Assembly (NCBI GenBank): GCA_017427885.1
Contig: JAFRRW010000001.1
Coordinates: forward strand, 1-64,000
From: Bacteroidales bacterium
Lineage (GTDB): Bacteria > Bacteroidota > Bacteroidia > Bacteroidales > UBA932
Reading direction: 5' to 3'
Length of the DNA stretch: 64,000 nt
Below, one piece after another: positions 44,010-52,951 of the stretch. Position 1 is the stretch's first letter; each line of letters begins with the position of its first letter. A program made the translations under genes and the position numbers. The notes under the pieces are model-generated. The model ran no database searches, was not told where the DNA came from, and saw nothing but the letters and a program-made list of their open reading frames with translations.

Positions 44010-44992
44010 GGCAGCCTCCTTATTACAAACAACCTGAGCAGGACCTCCAGGAGAAGCAGTATCAGGGCGGCCACTGCGAATCCCTTGAACAGTTCCTGAT
44101 ATACCGGGAAACTGTCTATCGTCACCCTGTTCTTCTCCATCCTGTTGATCTCACTGTATATCTCTGAAAGCGAAGTGTTGTCGGTGGCCCTGAAATACCG
44201 GCCCCCGGTGGTGGCGGCAATCTTCTTCAGGCCGTCCTCGTCTATGACCACGGGCAGGTCCCGCATCTCCACTCCCCAGGGAGTCACAACCGGATATGGC
44301 GCCGTGCCGTTGGCCCCTACGCCTATGGTATATGTCCTTATCCCGTAAGTCTTCGCAATCTCCGAAGCAGTCTCCGGGGTAATCTCTCCGGCGTTGTTGT
44401 CTCCGTCGGTCAGCAGGATCACAACCCTGCTCTTCGCGTCCGAATCTTTCAGCCTGCCCACAGCCGTTGCGAGACCGTTGCCTATCGCCGTACCGTCGTC
44501 GATGAGCCCGGTCTGGATCTCCTTCATCAGGTTGATGAGGGTGGCCCTGTCGGTGGTGAGGGGACACTGGGTATAACTCTCCCCGGCGAATACCACTATA
44601 CCTATCCTGTCCGAGGGCCTCTGGGCTATGAACTTGATGGCCAGGTCCTTGGCCGCGCCGAGACGGTCGGGGGAGAAATCCCTGGCCAGCATCGACGAGG
44701 ACACGTCCATCGCAAGCACGATGTCGATACCCTCCGAATCCACCTTCTCCATCTTGGAAGAGGACCTGGGACGGGCCAGTGCCAGGATGATGAGGCAGAG
44801 GGCGGCGGTACGAAGGATGAAGGGGATATGCCTTATCCACGCCAGGGCCCCTCCCTTCCCTTTCTTCCAGGGAATGAGGGACGGCACCCTCAGGTGGGGC
44901 CTCCTGTCCTTGAGTTCTAGGTAGAGGTAGTGCCCTGCCAGAAGCAGGGGCACGGCCAGGAGGTAAAGGAGTTTGGGATACTCAAAGAACAT
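44006..44992 (-). CDS. batA: BatA, VWA-domain membrane protein
   Basis: From MFFEYPKLLYLLAVPLLL the protein has 328 residues, with N-terminal membrane segments (about 7-25 and 55-73), a VWA domain with MIDAS motif DVSSSM (Asp96, Ser98, Ser100) and TDGDNNAGE, and a C-terminal membrane segment. An open frame 26 codons longer exists, but the shorter start aligns with the family and overlaps the upstream gene by 11 bases. BatA and BatB are paralogues expected to form a complex with BatC, D and E. The exact molecular role of Bat remains unresolved in the literature. Confidence 0.94.
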   Translation of the reverse strand: MFFEYPKLLYLLAVPLLLAGHYLYLELKDRRPHLRVPSLIPWKKGKGGALAWIRHIPFILRTAALCLIILALARPRSSSKMEKVDSEGIDIVLAMDVSSSMLARDFSPDRLGAAKDLAIKFIAQRPSDRIGIVVFAGESYTQCPLTTDRATLINLMKEIQTGLIDDGTAIGNGLATAVGRLKDSDAKSRVVILLTDGDNNAGEITPETASEIAKTYGIRTYTIGVGANGTAPYPVVTPWGVEMRDLPVVIDEDGLKKIAATTGGRYFRATDNTSLSEIYSEINRMEKNRVTIDSFPVYQELFKGFAVAALILLLLEVLLRLFVIRRLP

Positions 44993-45980
44993 TCTCCGGC
45001 TCCTCCTCGGCCTGGCTTGTCTGATATGTCGAAGTGACGAAACGCACGGCAACGGGAAGGGCAGCCGCATTCTCTTCGTCCGACGCTATGTATTTGGCGA
45101 ATTTCACCATATCGGCTCTCTCGAACAAGGTCTTCACATCGTCCCGGAGGTCGGCGGGAAGGTCCCCGCCCTCTTTCAGTTCGGTGAAAATCTCCGCGGT
45201 GGTCATCTCCACGGCATCCACCCCGAACCTCGATTCGATATATTCCCTGAGGGTGTCGGTAATGCCGGAATAGAAGGCCTTCTGCCTCTCCGGAGCCCAA
45301 TATTTATTCCCCCTGTATCTGTCTAATTTTCTGAGAGCCACGATGTAGGCTGGCTCCTTGAATGCCCCGGCGGAAGAGTTTTTCTTCCTCATTACCATCA
45401 GGCAATATGCGAGGATGCCGAGTATGGTGACGGCCCAGAAGCCCAGGAGCCAGGGAAGGATTTCAGCGAAGGTGAGGGGGTAGCGGACCTGACCCTTTAT
45501 GCCGTGGATGACATAGGTCGTAGTGTCTATCTGGAAACCCTTCACGGAAAGTGTCTGGGAGTTGAACAACAAAGTGTCCGCCGATCCCCCGGGGATTATC
45601 CTGAGGACGGGAAGACGGGGCAGTTCATAGTCCCCCTCGTCGAATGATGTCACCACCACGCCCGCCTGGATGTCATATATCCTGTGTCCGCCTTTCTTCC
45701 CGGCCTTGACCGTCTTCACCGTATCCACCCTCCAGGGCGAAACGACCTCCACGCTGTCCCTCAGGCCTTTCGACAGGTCCGGAAGCTTGAAGGAAGTTCC
45801 TTCCGCCACGTCCTTGAGCACAAAGCCGTAAAGGAACTGGTCGGCGATCAGGGCCGTGTCCCTGGGCTGCAGTGGTTTAAGGAAGGAACCCTCCATTTCC
45901 ACCACTCCGCCCTGGGCGGAAGCAGAAGTCCACGCCAAAACGGCCAGGGCCAGGGTCAATATCCATCTGAACATTCTCAT
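44982..45980 (-). CDS. Bat-operon membrane protein (unnamed, BatD-like/DUF4381 context)
   Basis: The 332-residue exported protein has a Sec signal (MRMFRWILTLALAVLAWTSASA), a periplasmic beta domain (about 25-175; BatD-like in pattern), one membrane segment (about 178-200, PWLLGFWAVTILGILAYCLMV) and a cytoplasmic helical region with YIVALRKLDRYRG, YSGITDTLREYIESRFGVDA and EMTTAEI. It holds the place between DUF58 and batA that such proteins occupy in Bacteroidota operons. The ATG overlaps the DUF58 stop (ATGA) and has AGAGGA nearby. No catalytic motif is seen. Confidence 0.8.
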   Translation of the reverse strand: MRMFRWILTLALAVLAWTSASAQGGVVEMEGSFLKPLQPRDTALIADQFLYGFVLKDVAEGTSFKLPDLSKGLRDSVEVVSPWRVDTVKTVKAGKKGGHRIYDIQAGVVVTSFDEGDYELPRLPVLRIIPGGSADTLLFNSQTLSVKGFQIDTTTYVIHGIKGQVRYPLTFAEILPWLLGFWAVTILGILAYCLMVMRKKNSSAGAFKEPAYIVALRKLDRYRGNKYWAPERQKAFYSGITDTLREYIESRFGVDAVEMTTAEIFTELKEGGDLPADLRDDVKTLFERADMVKFAKYIASDEENAAALPVAVRFVTSTYQTSQAEEEPENVL

Positions 45981-46879
45981 ATCCTCTGCCTCCCGTCGAA
46001 AAACGCCTTGAGACCCTTGACATAATCCTGGTCCGTGGCGATCGACACGTTGTCTATCCTGTACTTGTTGAAAAGCCTGGCGCTCTGCGCCGAAGCATCC
46101 GAATACCACTGCCCGTAGGCCGCCCTCGTCTTTCGGAGCGAGGTGTCTATCCAGGCGGAACGGCCGGTCTCCGAATCCTTCACGTGGACCAGACCCACGT
46201 CGGGAAGGTCCTTCTCCCTGGGATCGAAGACCTTGATCACAGATATGTCGTGACGTCCCACCGCCACCTTGACGGCGTCTTCGTAACGGGGATTGCCCTC
46301 CCCGTCAACGTCCAGCATATCAGAAAGGACGAATGCCGTACATCTTTTCTTGATGGCATTGGTGAGGAACCTGAGAGCCTCCCCGATGTCAGTGCCGTCG
46401 GAAGACGGACGGAACTCGATTATTTCCCTGATGATATGGAGAAGGTGGCTGCGGCCCTTCTTGGGAGGGATGAACTCCTCCACCCGGTCGCTGAAGAAAA
46501 GGGCGCCGACCTTGTCGTTGTTTATTATCGCGGAAAACGACAGGACGGCGGCTATCTCGGCTATCATCTCCCTCTTGGTCATACCCCTGGTACCGAACAG
46601 CCCGCTCCGGCTCACGTCGATCAGCAGGACCACCGTCAGTTCCCTCTCCTCCTCGAACACCTTCACGTACGGAGTCCTCAGGCGCGCCGTGACGTTCCAG
46701 TCCATATTCCTCACATCGTCTCCGTACTGGTACTCACGCACCTCGCTGAACGCCATTCCCCTTCCCTTGAAGGCCGAATGGTATTCCCCGGCGAAGATCT
46801 GATGCGACAACGCCTTCGTCCTGATCTCTATTTTCCGGACCTTCTTCAACAGGTCCGCCGGAGTCCTGGTTTCTCCCAT
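45977..46879 (-). CDS. DUF58 domain protein (MoxR-associated)
   Basis: The 300-residue protein has the DUF58 hallmark EYQYGDDVRNMDWNVTAR (about 47-64) followed by a VWA-like fold beginning VVLLIDVSRSG. It has no membrane segment or signal, so it should be cytoplasmic. DUF58 proteins accompany MoxR AAA+ ATPases and are thought to be substrates or adaptors in a chaperone-like system. It starts 24 bases after moxR and overlaps the next gene by 4 bases (ATGA). Confidence 0.93.
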   Translation of the reverse strand: MGETRTPADLLKKVRKIEIRTKALSHQIFAGEYHSAFKGRGMAFSEVREYQYGDDVRNMDWNVTARLRTPYVKVFEEERELTVVLLIDVSRSGLFGTRGMTKREMIAEIAAVLSFSAIINNDKVGALFFSDRVEEFIPPKKGRSHLLHIIREIIEFRPSSDGTDIGEALRFLTNAIKKRCTAFVLSDMLDVDGEGNPRYEDAVKVAVGRHDISVIKVFDPREKDLPDVGLVHVKDSETGRSAWIDTSLRKTRAAYGQWYSDASAQSARLFNKYRIDNVSIATDQDYVKGLKAFFDGRQRI

Positions 46880-46903
46880 TCTGTCCGATATCTCTTTTAT
46901 CCG

Positions 46904-47896
46904 TTAAGGAACCGCGACGGCGTTGATGACGTCGGCGATTATGGCTTCCGTGGTGACATTCTCCGCCTCGGCCTCGTAGGTGAGCCCGATACGGTGCCTC
47001 ATCACCTCGTTGCACACGGCCCTCACGTCCTCCGGAATCACATACCCCCTCCTCTTGATGAAGGCATAGGCCTTCGAGGCAAGGGACAGGGATATGCTCG
47101 CGCGGGGCGAAGCGCCGTAGGAAATGAGGTCCTTCAGGGAATTGAGGCCGTAGTCGCCCGGGGTCCTCGTGGCATACACGATGTCAACTATGTACCTCTC
47201 GATCTTCTCATCCATATACACGTCCCTCACGACACCCCTCGCCCTCACTATGTCCTCCGGCTTCACGACGGCCTGGGCCCTCGGGAACTCCCCGGCATTG
47301 TTCATCCTCACTATCAGCTTCTCTTCATCCTTCCTCGGGTAATCCACCACCACCTTCAGCATGAACCTGTCCACCTGCGCCTCGGGAAGAGGATAGGTAC
47401 CCTCCTGTTCGATGGGGTTCTGGGTGGCCATCACGAGGAATGGTTCGGGCAGCGGATAGGTCTCGTCGCCTATGGTCACCTGCCTCTCCTGCATCGCCTC
47501 GAGCAGGGCGCTCTGGACCTTGGCAGGGGAACGGTTGATCTCATCCGCAAGGACGAAATTGGCGAAGACGGGACCTTTGTGGACTACGAAAGACCCGTCC
47601 TTCTGGGAATAGATGAGGGTGCCGGTAAGGTCGGCGGGAAGAAGGTCCGGGGTGAACTGGATCCTGCTGAACTTGGCGTCAACGGCCTGGGCCAGGGTGT
47701 TGATGGCCAAGGTCTTGGCAAGGCCGGGGACACCCTCGAGGAGGATGTGGCCGTTTGCCAGGAGGCCTATCAGCAAGTTGTCCACCAGATGCTTCTGCCC
47801 CACTATCACCTTCCCCATCTCCAGCGTAAGCAAATCCACGAACGCGCTTTCTTTCTGGATGCGGTCGTTCAGTTCCTTGATGCTCGTACTCTCCAT
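46904..47896 (-). CDS. MoxR-family AAA+ ATPase
   Basis: The 330-residue cytoplasmic ATPase has Walker A GVPGLAKT (Lys61), Walker B VLADEINR (Asp118, Glu119), a sensor 1 MATQNP and the C-terminal lid. MoxR ATPases act as chaperones that activate or assemble VWA-domain proteins. Being the first gene of the moxR-DUF58-batABCD operon, its likely clients are BatA and BatB. The gene is divergent from truA with a 43-base gap. No convincing promoter box was seen on this strand. Confidence 0.95.
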   Translation of the reverse strand: MESTSIKELNDRIQKESAFVDLLTLEMGKVIVGQKHLVDNLLIGLLANGHILLEGVPGLAKTLAINTLAQAVDAKFSRIQFTPDLLPADLTGTLIYSQKDGSFVVHKGPVFANFVLADEINRSPAKVQSALLEAMQERQVTIGDETYPLPEPFLVMATQNPIEQEGTYPLPEAQVDRFMLKVVVDYPRKDEEKLIVRMNNAGEFPRAQAVVKPEDIVRARGVVRDVYMDEKIERYIVDIVYATRTPGDYGLNSLKDLISYGASPRASISLSLASKAYAFIKRRGYVIPEDVRAVCNEVMRHRIGLTYEAEAENVTTEAIIADVINAVAVP

Positions 47897-47914
47897 AAAT
47901 ATGAATTATTTTGA

Positions 47915-47922
47915 TATTTTTG
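47915..47922 (+). promoter_or_regulatory. -7 box of the truA promoter
   Basis: TATTTTTG matches TAnnTTTG, 17 bases before the ATG at 47940. Upstream starts in the same frame lie before or inside the promoter and are therefore unlikely. Confidence 0.5.
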
Positions 47923-47939
47923 CAGTCAAATCCAATCCA

Positions 47940-48713
47940 ATGCGCTACAAGGTCACTCTCTCCTATGACGGCTCGTCCTTCTGCGGCTGGCAGCAGCAAC
48001 CTGACGCCGACACGGTGCAGGAACGTCTACAGAATGCTCTGTCCACGCTCCTGCGGGCCGAAATTCAGGTTACGGGTGCCGGAAGGACTGACTCCGGAGT
48101 GAACGCGATCGGCTATGTCGCGCACTTCGACGCGCCTTCCGGGAGCGACCTCGACGCCGCGTCTTTAGTCTGCAAATTAAATGCCATCCTGCCCCGTTCC
48201 ATCAAGGTTCACGAAGTGATTCCGGCCGGCCCGGAATTCCACGCCAGATATGACGCCAGGCTGCGTGAATACACGTATTTCGTTCACCGCGTGAAGGATC
48301 CTTTCGTTGACGGGTACTCCTATTTATGCACCTATCCCCTCGACGTCCCGGCGATGAACGAGGCCGCCTCCTTCCTGACCGGAACCCACGACTTTTCCTG
48401 TTTCCAGAAAACCGGCAGCGACGTCGTCAATCCGGTGTGCACGGTCTATGCGGCCGGGTGGTCTTCCTACACACCCGGACACGCCTCCCTTATGGGCTAT
48501 CCTGCCAGGGACGGGGACTATCTCCTGTTCCGGATTTCGGCCAACCGGTTCCTCCGCAACATGGTCCGAGCCGTAGTGGGAACCCTCATCGAGGTGGGAA
48601 GGGGAAGGAGGACCGCGGAGTCCGTGAAAGACCTCCTTCAGGGCGGGGACCGCGGCGCCGCGGGAGAGTCCGTCCCCGGGAACGCCCTTTTCCTCAACAA
48701 GGTAGAATATTAG
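47940..48713 (+). CDS. truA: tRNA pseudouridine synthase A
   Basis: The enzyme isomerises uridines 38-40 of the tRNA anticodon arm. From MRYKVTLSYDGSSFCGWQQQ it has 257 residues, the family norm. The catalytic aspartate lies in GAGRTDSGVNA (Asp51), and the late motif FLRNMVRAVVGTLIEVG is present. The open frame runs over 100 codons upstream, across the divergent moxR gene; the -7 box at 47915 and the family alignment fix the start at 47940. Confidence 0.97.
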   Translation: MRYKVTLSYDGSSFCGWQQQPDADTVQERLQNALSTLLRAEIQVTGAGRTDSGVNAIGYVAHFDAPSGSDLDAASLVCKLNAILPRSIKVHEVIPAGPEFHARYDARLREYTYFVHRVKDPFVDGYSYLCTYPLDVPAMNEAASFLTGTHDFSCFQKTGSDVVNPVCTVYAAGWSSYTPGHASLMGYPARDGDYLLFRISANRFLRNMVRAVVGTLIEVGRGRRTAESVKDLLQGGDRGAAGESVPGNALFLNKVEY

Positions 48714-48727
48714 GGTTAATATTAGAG

Positions 48728-48755
48728 ATATAATCAGAAAAAATGATTATATTTG
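48728..48755 (+). promoter_or_regulatory. Promoter with overlapping operator-like palindrome (exbB)
   Basis: TATATTTG (48748-48755) matches the -7 consensus, 65 bases before exbB. It overlaps the right arm of a perfect 9-bp inverted repeat, ATATAATCA (48728-48736) and TGATTATAT (48744-48752), with a 7-base centre. The geometry suits a dimeric repressor, for example a metal regulator, but no regulator was identified. Confidence 0.45.
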
Positions 48756-48819
48756 CGTGATTGAGTCATTGCGACAATGGCCCAAGCCCTGAAAGAATAT
48801 CAAAAAATCACGTAATATT

Positions 48820-49557
48820 ATGTTGTTCAATCTCTTACAGACAACTATCGACACCACCTTCTCCTCCGACCTCGCCCAGGCTGCACAGACTGCCGTCGCC
48901 GCGGCTCCCGAGAAGGTAGAACAGACCTATTCCCTCATCAACCTCGCCTCCAAGGGCGGCTGGCTGATGCTCGTGCTCCTTCTCCTCTCGATCATCGCCA
49001 TCTACATCTTCGGAAAGAAGTGGTATATGATCAGCAAGGCGAAGAGGATCGACCCCAACTTCATGAAGGACATCAGGGACTACATCCTCGAGGGCAAGAC
49101 CAAGAGCGCCCTCACCCTCTGCGGCAAGTATGACTCCCCTTCCGCCCGCCTGGTCGAGAAGGGCATCGAGCGCATCGGAAGGCCTCTCTCCGACATCCAG
49201 ACCGCAGTCGAGAACACCGGCAACGTCGAGGTGGCAAGGCTTGAGAAAGGCCTCGCGACCCTCGCCACAATAGCCGGAGGAGCCCCCATGATCGGATTCC
49301 TCGGCACCGTCATCGGAATGGTCCAGGCCTTCTTCAACATGGCCAACGCCGGTACCAACATCGACATAGCCCTCCTTTCCGGAGGTATCTACACGGCGAT
49401 GATCACCACCGTCGGAGGTCTTATCGTGGGTATCCTCGCCTATTTCGGATACAACTTCCTCGCAGCCCAGATCTCTAACATCGTCTTCAAGATGGAGAGC
49501 ACCACCATCGACTTCATGGATCTCCTTCACGAGCCGGCTTCGGCTGAAAAAGAGTAA
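48820..49557 (+). CDS. exbB: MotA/TolQ/ExbB proton channel protein
   Basis: The 245-residue inner-membrane protein forms, with ExbD, the proton-driven motor that powers TonB (or a Tol-type system). Membrane segments lie at about 47-66, 140-165 (APMIGFLGTVIGMVQAFF) and 182-208 (YTAMITTVGGLIVGILAYFGY). The family signature GFLGTVIGM is intact. It is the first gene of exbB-exbD-tonB, with 6-base gaps throughout. It has a roughly 60-base leader after a promoter with an operator-like palindrome. Confidence 0.94.
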   Translation: MLFNLLQTTIDTTFSSDLAQAAQTAVAAAPEKVEQTYSLINLASKGGWLMLVLLLLSIIAIYIFGKKWYMISKAKRIDPNFMKDIRDYILEGKTKSALTLCGKYDSPSARLVEKGIERIGRPLSDIQTAVENTGNVEVARLEKGLATLATIAGGAPMIGFLGTVIGMVQAFFNMANAGTNIDIALLSGGIYTAMITTVGGLIVGILAYFGYNFLAAQISNIVFKMESTTIDFMDLLHEPASAEKE

Positions 49558-49563
49558 CGGGCC

Positions 49564-49974
49564 ATGGCGTTCAAGAGATCCACAAAGGTCATCTCCGACA
49601 TCGGCAGCACGTCGATGACCGACCTCGTATTCCTGCTGCTCATATTCTTCCTCATAACCTCAACCCTCGTGAATCCCAACGCATTGAAACTCCTGCTCCC
49701 CAAGAGCACCGGCCAGGTCAGCGCCAAGCCCACCGTCAGCGTATCCATCAAGGACTGGGGCGAAGAACGGTACACATACCACATCAACGGCAGCGAGGAG
49801 CCCGTTCCCTTCGAGCAGGTGGAGGACGACCTCATCGGCATCCTACAGAGCGAAGAGGACCCCACTTTCTCCATCTATTCCGACGAGAGCGTTCCCATCA
49901 AGGAGATTGTCGGGGTGATGAACATAGCGAAACGAAACCATTACAAAGTGATTCTGGCCACGCAGCCGGAATAG
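49564..49974 (+). CDS. exbD: ExbD/TolR biopolymer transport protein
   Basis: The 136-residue protein has a short cytoplasmic tail, one membrane helix (about 20-38) with the expected membrane aspartate in SMTDLVFLLLIFFLITS, and a periplasmic domain ending VILATQPE. It pairs with ExbB as stator/rotor. Only one ExbD gene is present here, while many Bacteroidota operons carry two. Gaps of 6 bases on each side place it firmly in the operon. Confidence 0.94.
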   Translation: MAFKRSTKVISDIGSTSMTDLVFLLLIFFLITSTLVNPNALKLLLPKSTGQVSAKPTVSVSIKDWGEERYTYHINGSEEPVPFEQVEDDLIGILQSEEDPTFSIYSDESVPIKEIVGVMNIAKRNHYKVILATQPE

Positions 49975-49980
49975 GACGAG

Positions 49981-50760
49981 ATGAAACCATACCTGCAGGA
50001 CAGACAGAAAAACGAAAGGCGTTCCAGGATCGCCGGCGCGATTGCCGCAGCCGGCGTCTGGATACTCGCCTCGTCCTGCCTCGCCTTCACGGGCATCAAG
50101 TACATCTATCCTCCTCCCGCCGAGCAGACCTTCGTCATCGACTTTACCCAGGAGGAGGATCCCGTCGAGATCCAGCGCCAGGGCAGGCAGCCCATGGCTG
50201 AAGAGCCCGACCCCACGAAGCCCGTGGAACTTATCCAGAAAGCCGAGTCCCCCATAGCCGCCAACACGAAGAGGAACTCCACTCCGGCCACGAAACCCGA
50301 CGCATTCGGTGACGTGGAAGTCCCCACGCCCAAACAGGAGCCGGAACTCGATCCCCGAGCATCATTCCCGGGAATGGCTAAGAAGGACAGTTCCTACACC
50401 GCTCCCCATTCCGCCGACGAGGCTTCGGACAGCTTCAAGGCCGGCCAGCCTGACGGCAATACGAAGGTCGGGCCGACCGATGGCACCCCCAACGCCAGGG
50501 TAAAGGGCAGGAACACCCTCGGAGCCCTTCCGAGGCCTTCCTATCCGGTACAGAAGTCCGGTACCGTGGTGGTCAAGGTGTGGGTGGACAACTATGGCAA
50601 CGTCAAGAAGGCCGTCCCCGGAGCCGACGGCACGACCGTCACCGACGACAAGCTCTGGGCCGCAGCCAGGAACGCCGCGATGAAGACCCATTTCAACGAA
50701 TCAATCGACGCCCCTGCGATGCAGGAGGGTACTATAACCTATATCTTCAAACTGAAATAA
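49981..50760 (+). CDS. tonB: TonB-type energy transducer
   Basis: The 259-residue protein has an N-terminal membrane anchor (about 16-38), a Pro/Glu/Lys-rich spacer (about 55-165) that can span the periplasm, and a C-terminal TonB-like domain (about 175-259) with RPSYPVQKSGTVVVKVWVD and GTITYIFKLK. It would transmit the ExbBD proton motor to outer-membrane transporters, though no such transporter is encoded in this window. The sequence before the membrane segment (MKPYLQDRQKNERRSRI) is basic, as expected for the inside end. Confidence 0.9.
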   Translation: MKPYLQDRQKNERRSRIAGAIAAAGVWILASSCLAFTGIKYIYPPPAEQTFVIDFTQEEDPVEIQRQGRQPMAEEPDPTKPVELIQKAESPIAANTKRNSTPATKPDAFGDVEVPTPKQEPELDPRASFPGMAKKDSSYTAPHSADEASDSFKAGQPDGNTKVGPTDGTPNARVKGRNTLGALPRPSYPVQKSGTVVVKVWVDNYGNVKKAVPGADGTTVTDDKLWAAARNAAMKTHFNESIDAPAMQEGTITYIFKLK

Positions 50761-50780
50761 AACTTGCTGGAAAAGCTTTT

Positions 50781-50796
50781 GATGACGTGAGTCATC
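50781..50796 (+). promoter_or_regulatory. Short hairpin between tonB and rluB
   Basis: GATGAC and GTCATC form a 6-bp stem with a 4-base loop, 20 bases after tonB. No T tract follows directly, so termination is uncertain. No promoter box was seen before rluB. Confidence 0.25.
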
Positions 50797-50832
50797 GTGA
50801 TTCATTTTAATAGCCTGAAAGGCACAGAAATT

Positions 50833-52062
50833 ATGGAAGACAACAAAAACGGCGGACACGACAAGCCATCCGGCGGCTACACATCCGAAGGCAGGAAACT
50901 CAGACCAAGAAAGAAAGTAGGCTACGACGACCGAAAGCCCTACGGGGAAAGGAAGGCGTTCGGAGAGCACAGGCCCTCCGGCGAGCACAAACCTTACGGC
51001 GAACACAGGCCGTATGGGGAACACCGGCCCTACGGGGAAAGGAACTCTTACGGAGAACACCGTTCCTACGGGGACCGCAAGCCCTATGGAGAGCACAAAT
51101 CCTATGGAGAGCATAAGTCTTATGGCGAACGTAAATCCTATGGTGAGCATAAGCCCTATGGAGAGCGCAGGTCGTTCGTGGATCACAAGAATTTCGGAGA
51201 CCGCGGCCGCAGGCCGTCAAAGCCTCCGAAGGCGGAACACGGATTCCCCAGGAATGACGAGGACGGCATCAACAGGATGATAGAGAACCGGCCCGTCATC
51301 AATCCCGCGGCCGGAGGCGACACCCCCATACAGACCCCCGTGAAAGAGGTCGAGAGGCTCAATAAATTCATTGCCAATTCCGGAGTATGCTCCAGGAGGG
51401 AGGCCGACACCTACATCCAGGCCGGAGTGGTGACCGTGAACGGCGAGGTCGTCACCGAACTGGGCACCAAGGTCAACGTCCTCACCGACGACGTCCGTTT
51501 CAACGGAGAGAGGCTAAAGGGCGAGGCCAAGGTCTACCTCGTGATGAACAAGCCCCGCGGCTATGTCACCACGGCCTCCGACCCCCACGCCGACAAGACT
51601 GTGATGGACCTCATCAGGGGCTGCAAGACGAGGGTTTTCCCCGTAGGCAGGCTCGACAAGAACACCACCGGAGTCCTGATGTTCACCAACGACGGCGAGA
51701 TTGCCGAGACCCTCACCCATCCTTCCTACAACAAGAAGAAGATCTACCAGGTGATCCTCGACAAGGCCCTCGACGAGGAGGACAAGCAAAAGATCCTAGC
51801 GGGAGTCGAACTCGGCGACGGCGTCGTGAAGGCCGACGAACTGGAATACATAGACGCCGAAGACCACAGGAGGCTCGGCATCGAGATCCACTCCGGGAAG
51901 AACCGCGTGGTCAGGAGGATTTTCGAATCCCTCGGCTACACGGTGAAGGCGCTGGACAGGGTTTATTTCGCAGGGCTCACGAAAAAGGGCCTGCAGAAGG
52001 GCGAATGGAGATATCTCACCACCGGTGAAATCAACATCCTGAAAATGGGCGCCTATGTCTAA
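50833..52062 (+). CDS. rluB: RluB-type 23S rRNA pseudouridine synthase with hexapeptide-repeat N-terminus
   Basis: The 409-residue protein has an S4 RNA-binding domain (about 163-210, RLNKFIANSGVCSRREAD) and an RsuA/RluB-type catalytic domain with VGRLDKNTTGVLMFT (Asp275, the catalytic residue) and KNRVVRRIFESLGY. It should modify the large rRNA subunit. Before S4 there is a basic, low-complexity arm (34-124) of about 14 hexapeptide units like YGEHKP, probably disordered and RNA-binding. The ATG at 50833 is preferred to a start 12 codons earlier, because family proteins begin just before the repeats. The last 8 bases overlap era. Confidence 0.9.
   Translation: MEDNKNGGHDKPSGGYTSEGRKLRPRKKVGYDDRKPYGERKAFGEHRPSGEHKPYGEHRPYGEHRPYGERNSYGEHRSYGDRKPYGEHKSYGEHKSYGERKSYGEHKPYGERRSFVDHKNFGDRGRRPSKPPKAEHGFPRNDEDGINRMIENRPVINPAAGGDTPIQTPVKEVERLNKFIANSGVCSRREADTYIQAGVVTVNGEVVTELGTKVNVLTDDVRFNGERLKGEAKVYLVMNKPRGYVTTASDPHADKTVMDLIRGCKTRVFPVGRLDKNTTGVLMFTNDGEIAETLTHPSYNKKKIYQVILDKALDEEDKQKILAGVELGDGVVKADELEYIDAEDHRRLGIEIHSGKNRVVRRIFESLGYTVKALDRVYFAGLTKKGLQKGEWRYLTTGEINILKMGAYV
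50932..51205 (+). repeat. Degenerate 18-bp coding repeats in rluB
   Basis: About 14 units of 18 bp encode the pattern (H/R)(K/R)(P/S)YGE. Adjacent units differ mostly at third codon positions, suggesting an old array kept by selection on the protein. Despite the regular spacing it is coding and not a CRISPR array. Confidence 0.85.
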
Positions 52063-52942
52063 GGAGCACAAGGCGGGGTTCGTCAACATAATCGGTAATC
52101 CGAACGTCGGGAAATCCACCCTGATGAACGCGATGGTGGGAGAGAAGATCTCCATCGTCACCGCCAAGGCCCAGACGACGCGGCACAGGATAATGGGGAT
52201 AGTCAACACGGATGACTGGCAGATAGTCTATTCCGACACCCCCGGGATCCTGAAACCGAACTACCGCCTCCAGGAGAGCATGATGAACTTCGTGGACGCG
52301 GCCATCGGCGACGCCGACATCATCCTGTACGTGACCGACACCGTCGAGAAATGGGACAAGAACACGGCCTACGTGGAGAAACTCTCCCGCCTGGAAGTCC
52401 CGGTGATCGTGGCCGTCAACAAGATAGACCTGAGCGACCAGGAAAGGGTTGGCGCCCTGCTGGCCGAATGGAAGGAAAGGCTTCCTGAAGCCGACGTCAT
52501 TCCAGTATCGGCGAAGGAGAAGTTCAACCTGGACAGCGTCCTGGACGCCATAGTGGCGAAGTTGCCGGCCTCTCCCCCCTGGTTCGACAAGGACGCCTTC
52601 ACCGACAGGAACCTCCGGTTCTTCGCCTCCGAGATATTCAGGGAGAAGATCCTGGAGAACTACCGCGACGAGATCCCATACAGCTGCCAGGTGGAAATCG
52701 AGCAGTTCAAGGAGGGGGACGAGAGATATGACATCAGCGCCGTAATCTATGTGATGAGGGATTCCCAGAAGGGGATAATCATCGGAAAGGGAGGCTCCGC
52801 CCTGAAGAGGACGGCCACCGCGGCGAGGATGGAGATGGAGGATTTCTTCCAGAAGAAGGTCTTCCTTACGACCTATGTGAAGGTCGATCCCGACTGGAGG
52901 GACAAGAAGATGGAATTAAGGAAATTCGGATACGAAGAGTAG
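52055..52942 (+). CDS. era: GTPase Era
   Basis: This GTPase assists 16S rRNA maturation and 30S assembly. The 295-residue protein has G1 GNPNVGKS (14-21), G3 DTPG, G4 NKID and a C-terminal KH domain with IIIGKGGSALKR. Length and order are normal. It overlaps rluB by 8 bases and is followed by the parC-like gene after 9 bases, so all three are probably on one transcript. Confidence 0.98.
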   Translation: MSKEHKAGFVNIIGNPNVGKSTLMNAMVGEKISIVTAKAQTTRHRIMGIVNTDDWQIVYSDTPGILKPNYRLQESMMNFVDAAIGDADIILYVTDTVEKWDKNTAYVEKLSRLEVPVIVAVNKIDLSDQERVGALLAEWKERLPEADVIPVSAKEKFNLDSVLDAIVAKLPASPPWFDKDAFTDRNLRFFASEIFREKILENYRDEIPYSCQVEIEQFKEGDERYDISAVIYVMRDSQKGIIIGKGGSALKRTATAARMEMEDFFQKKVFLTTYVKVDPDWRDKKMELRKFGYEE

Positions 52943-52951
52943 AAAGAGAAT

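Noticed and set aside
50932-51205. Regular 18-bp repeats considered as a CRISPR array
   Set aside because: There are no spacers; the repeats are contiguous, degenerate and in frame within rluB, and no cas gene is nearby.
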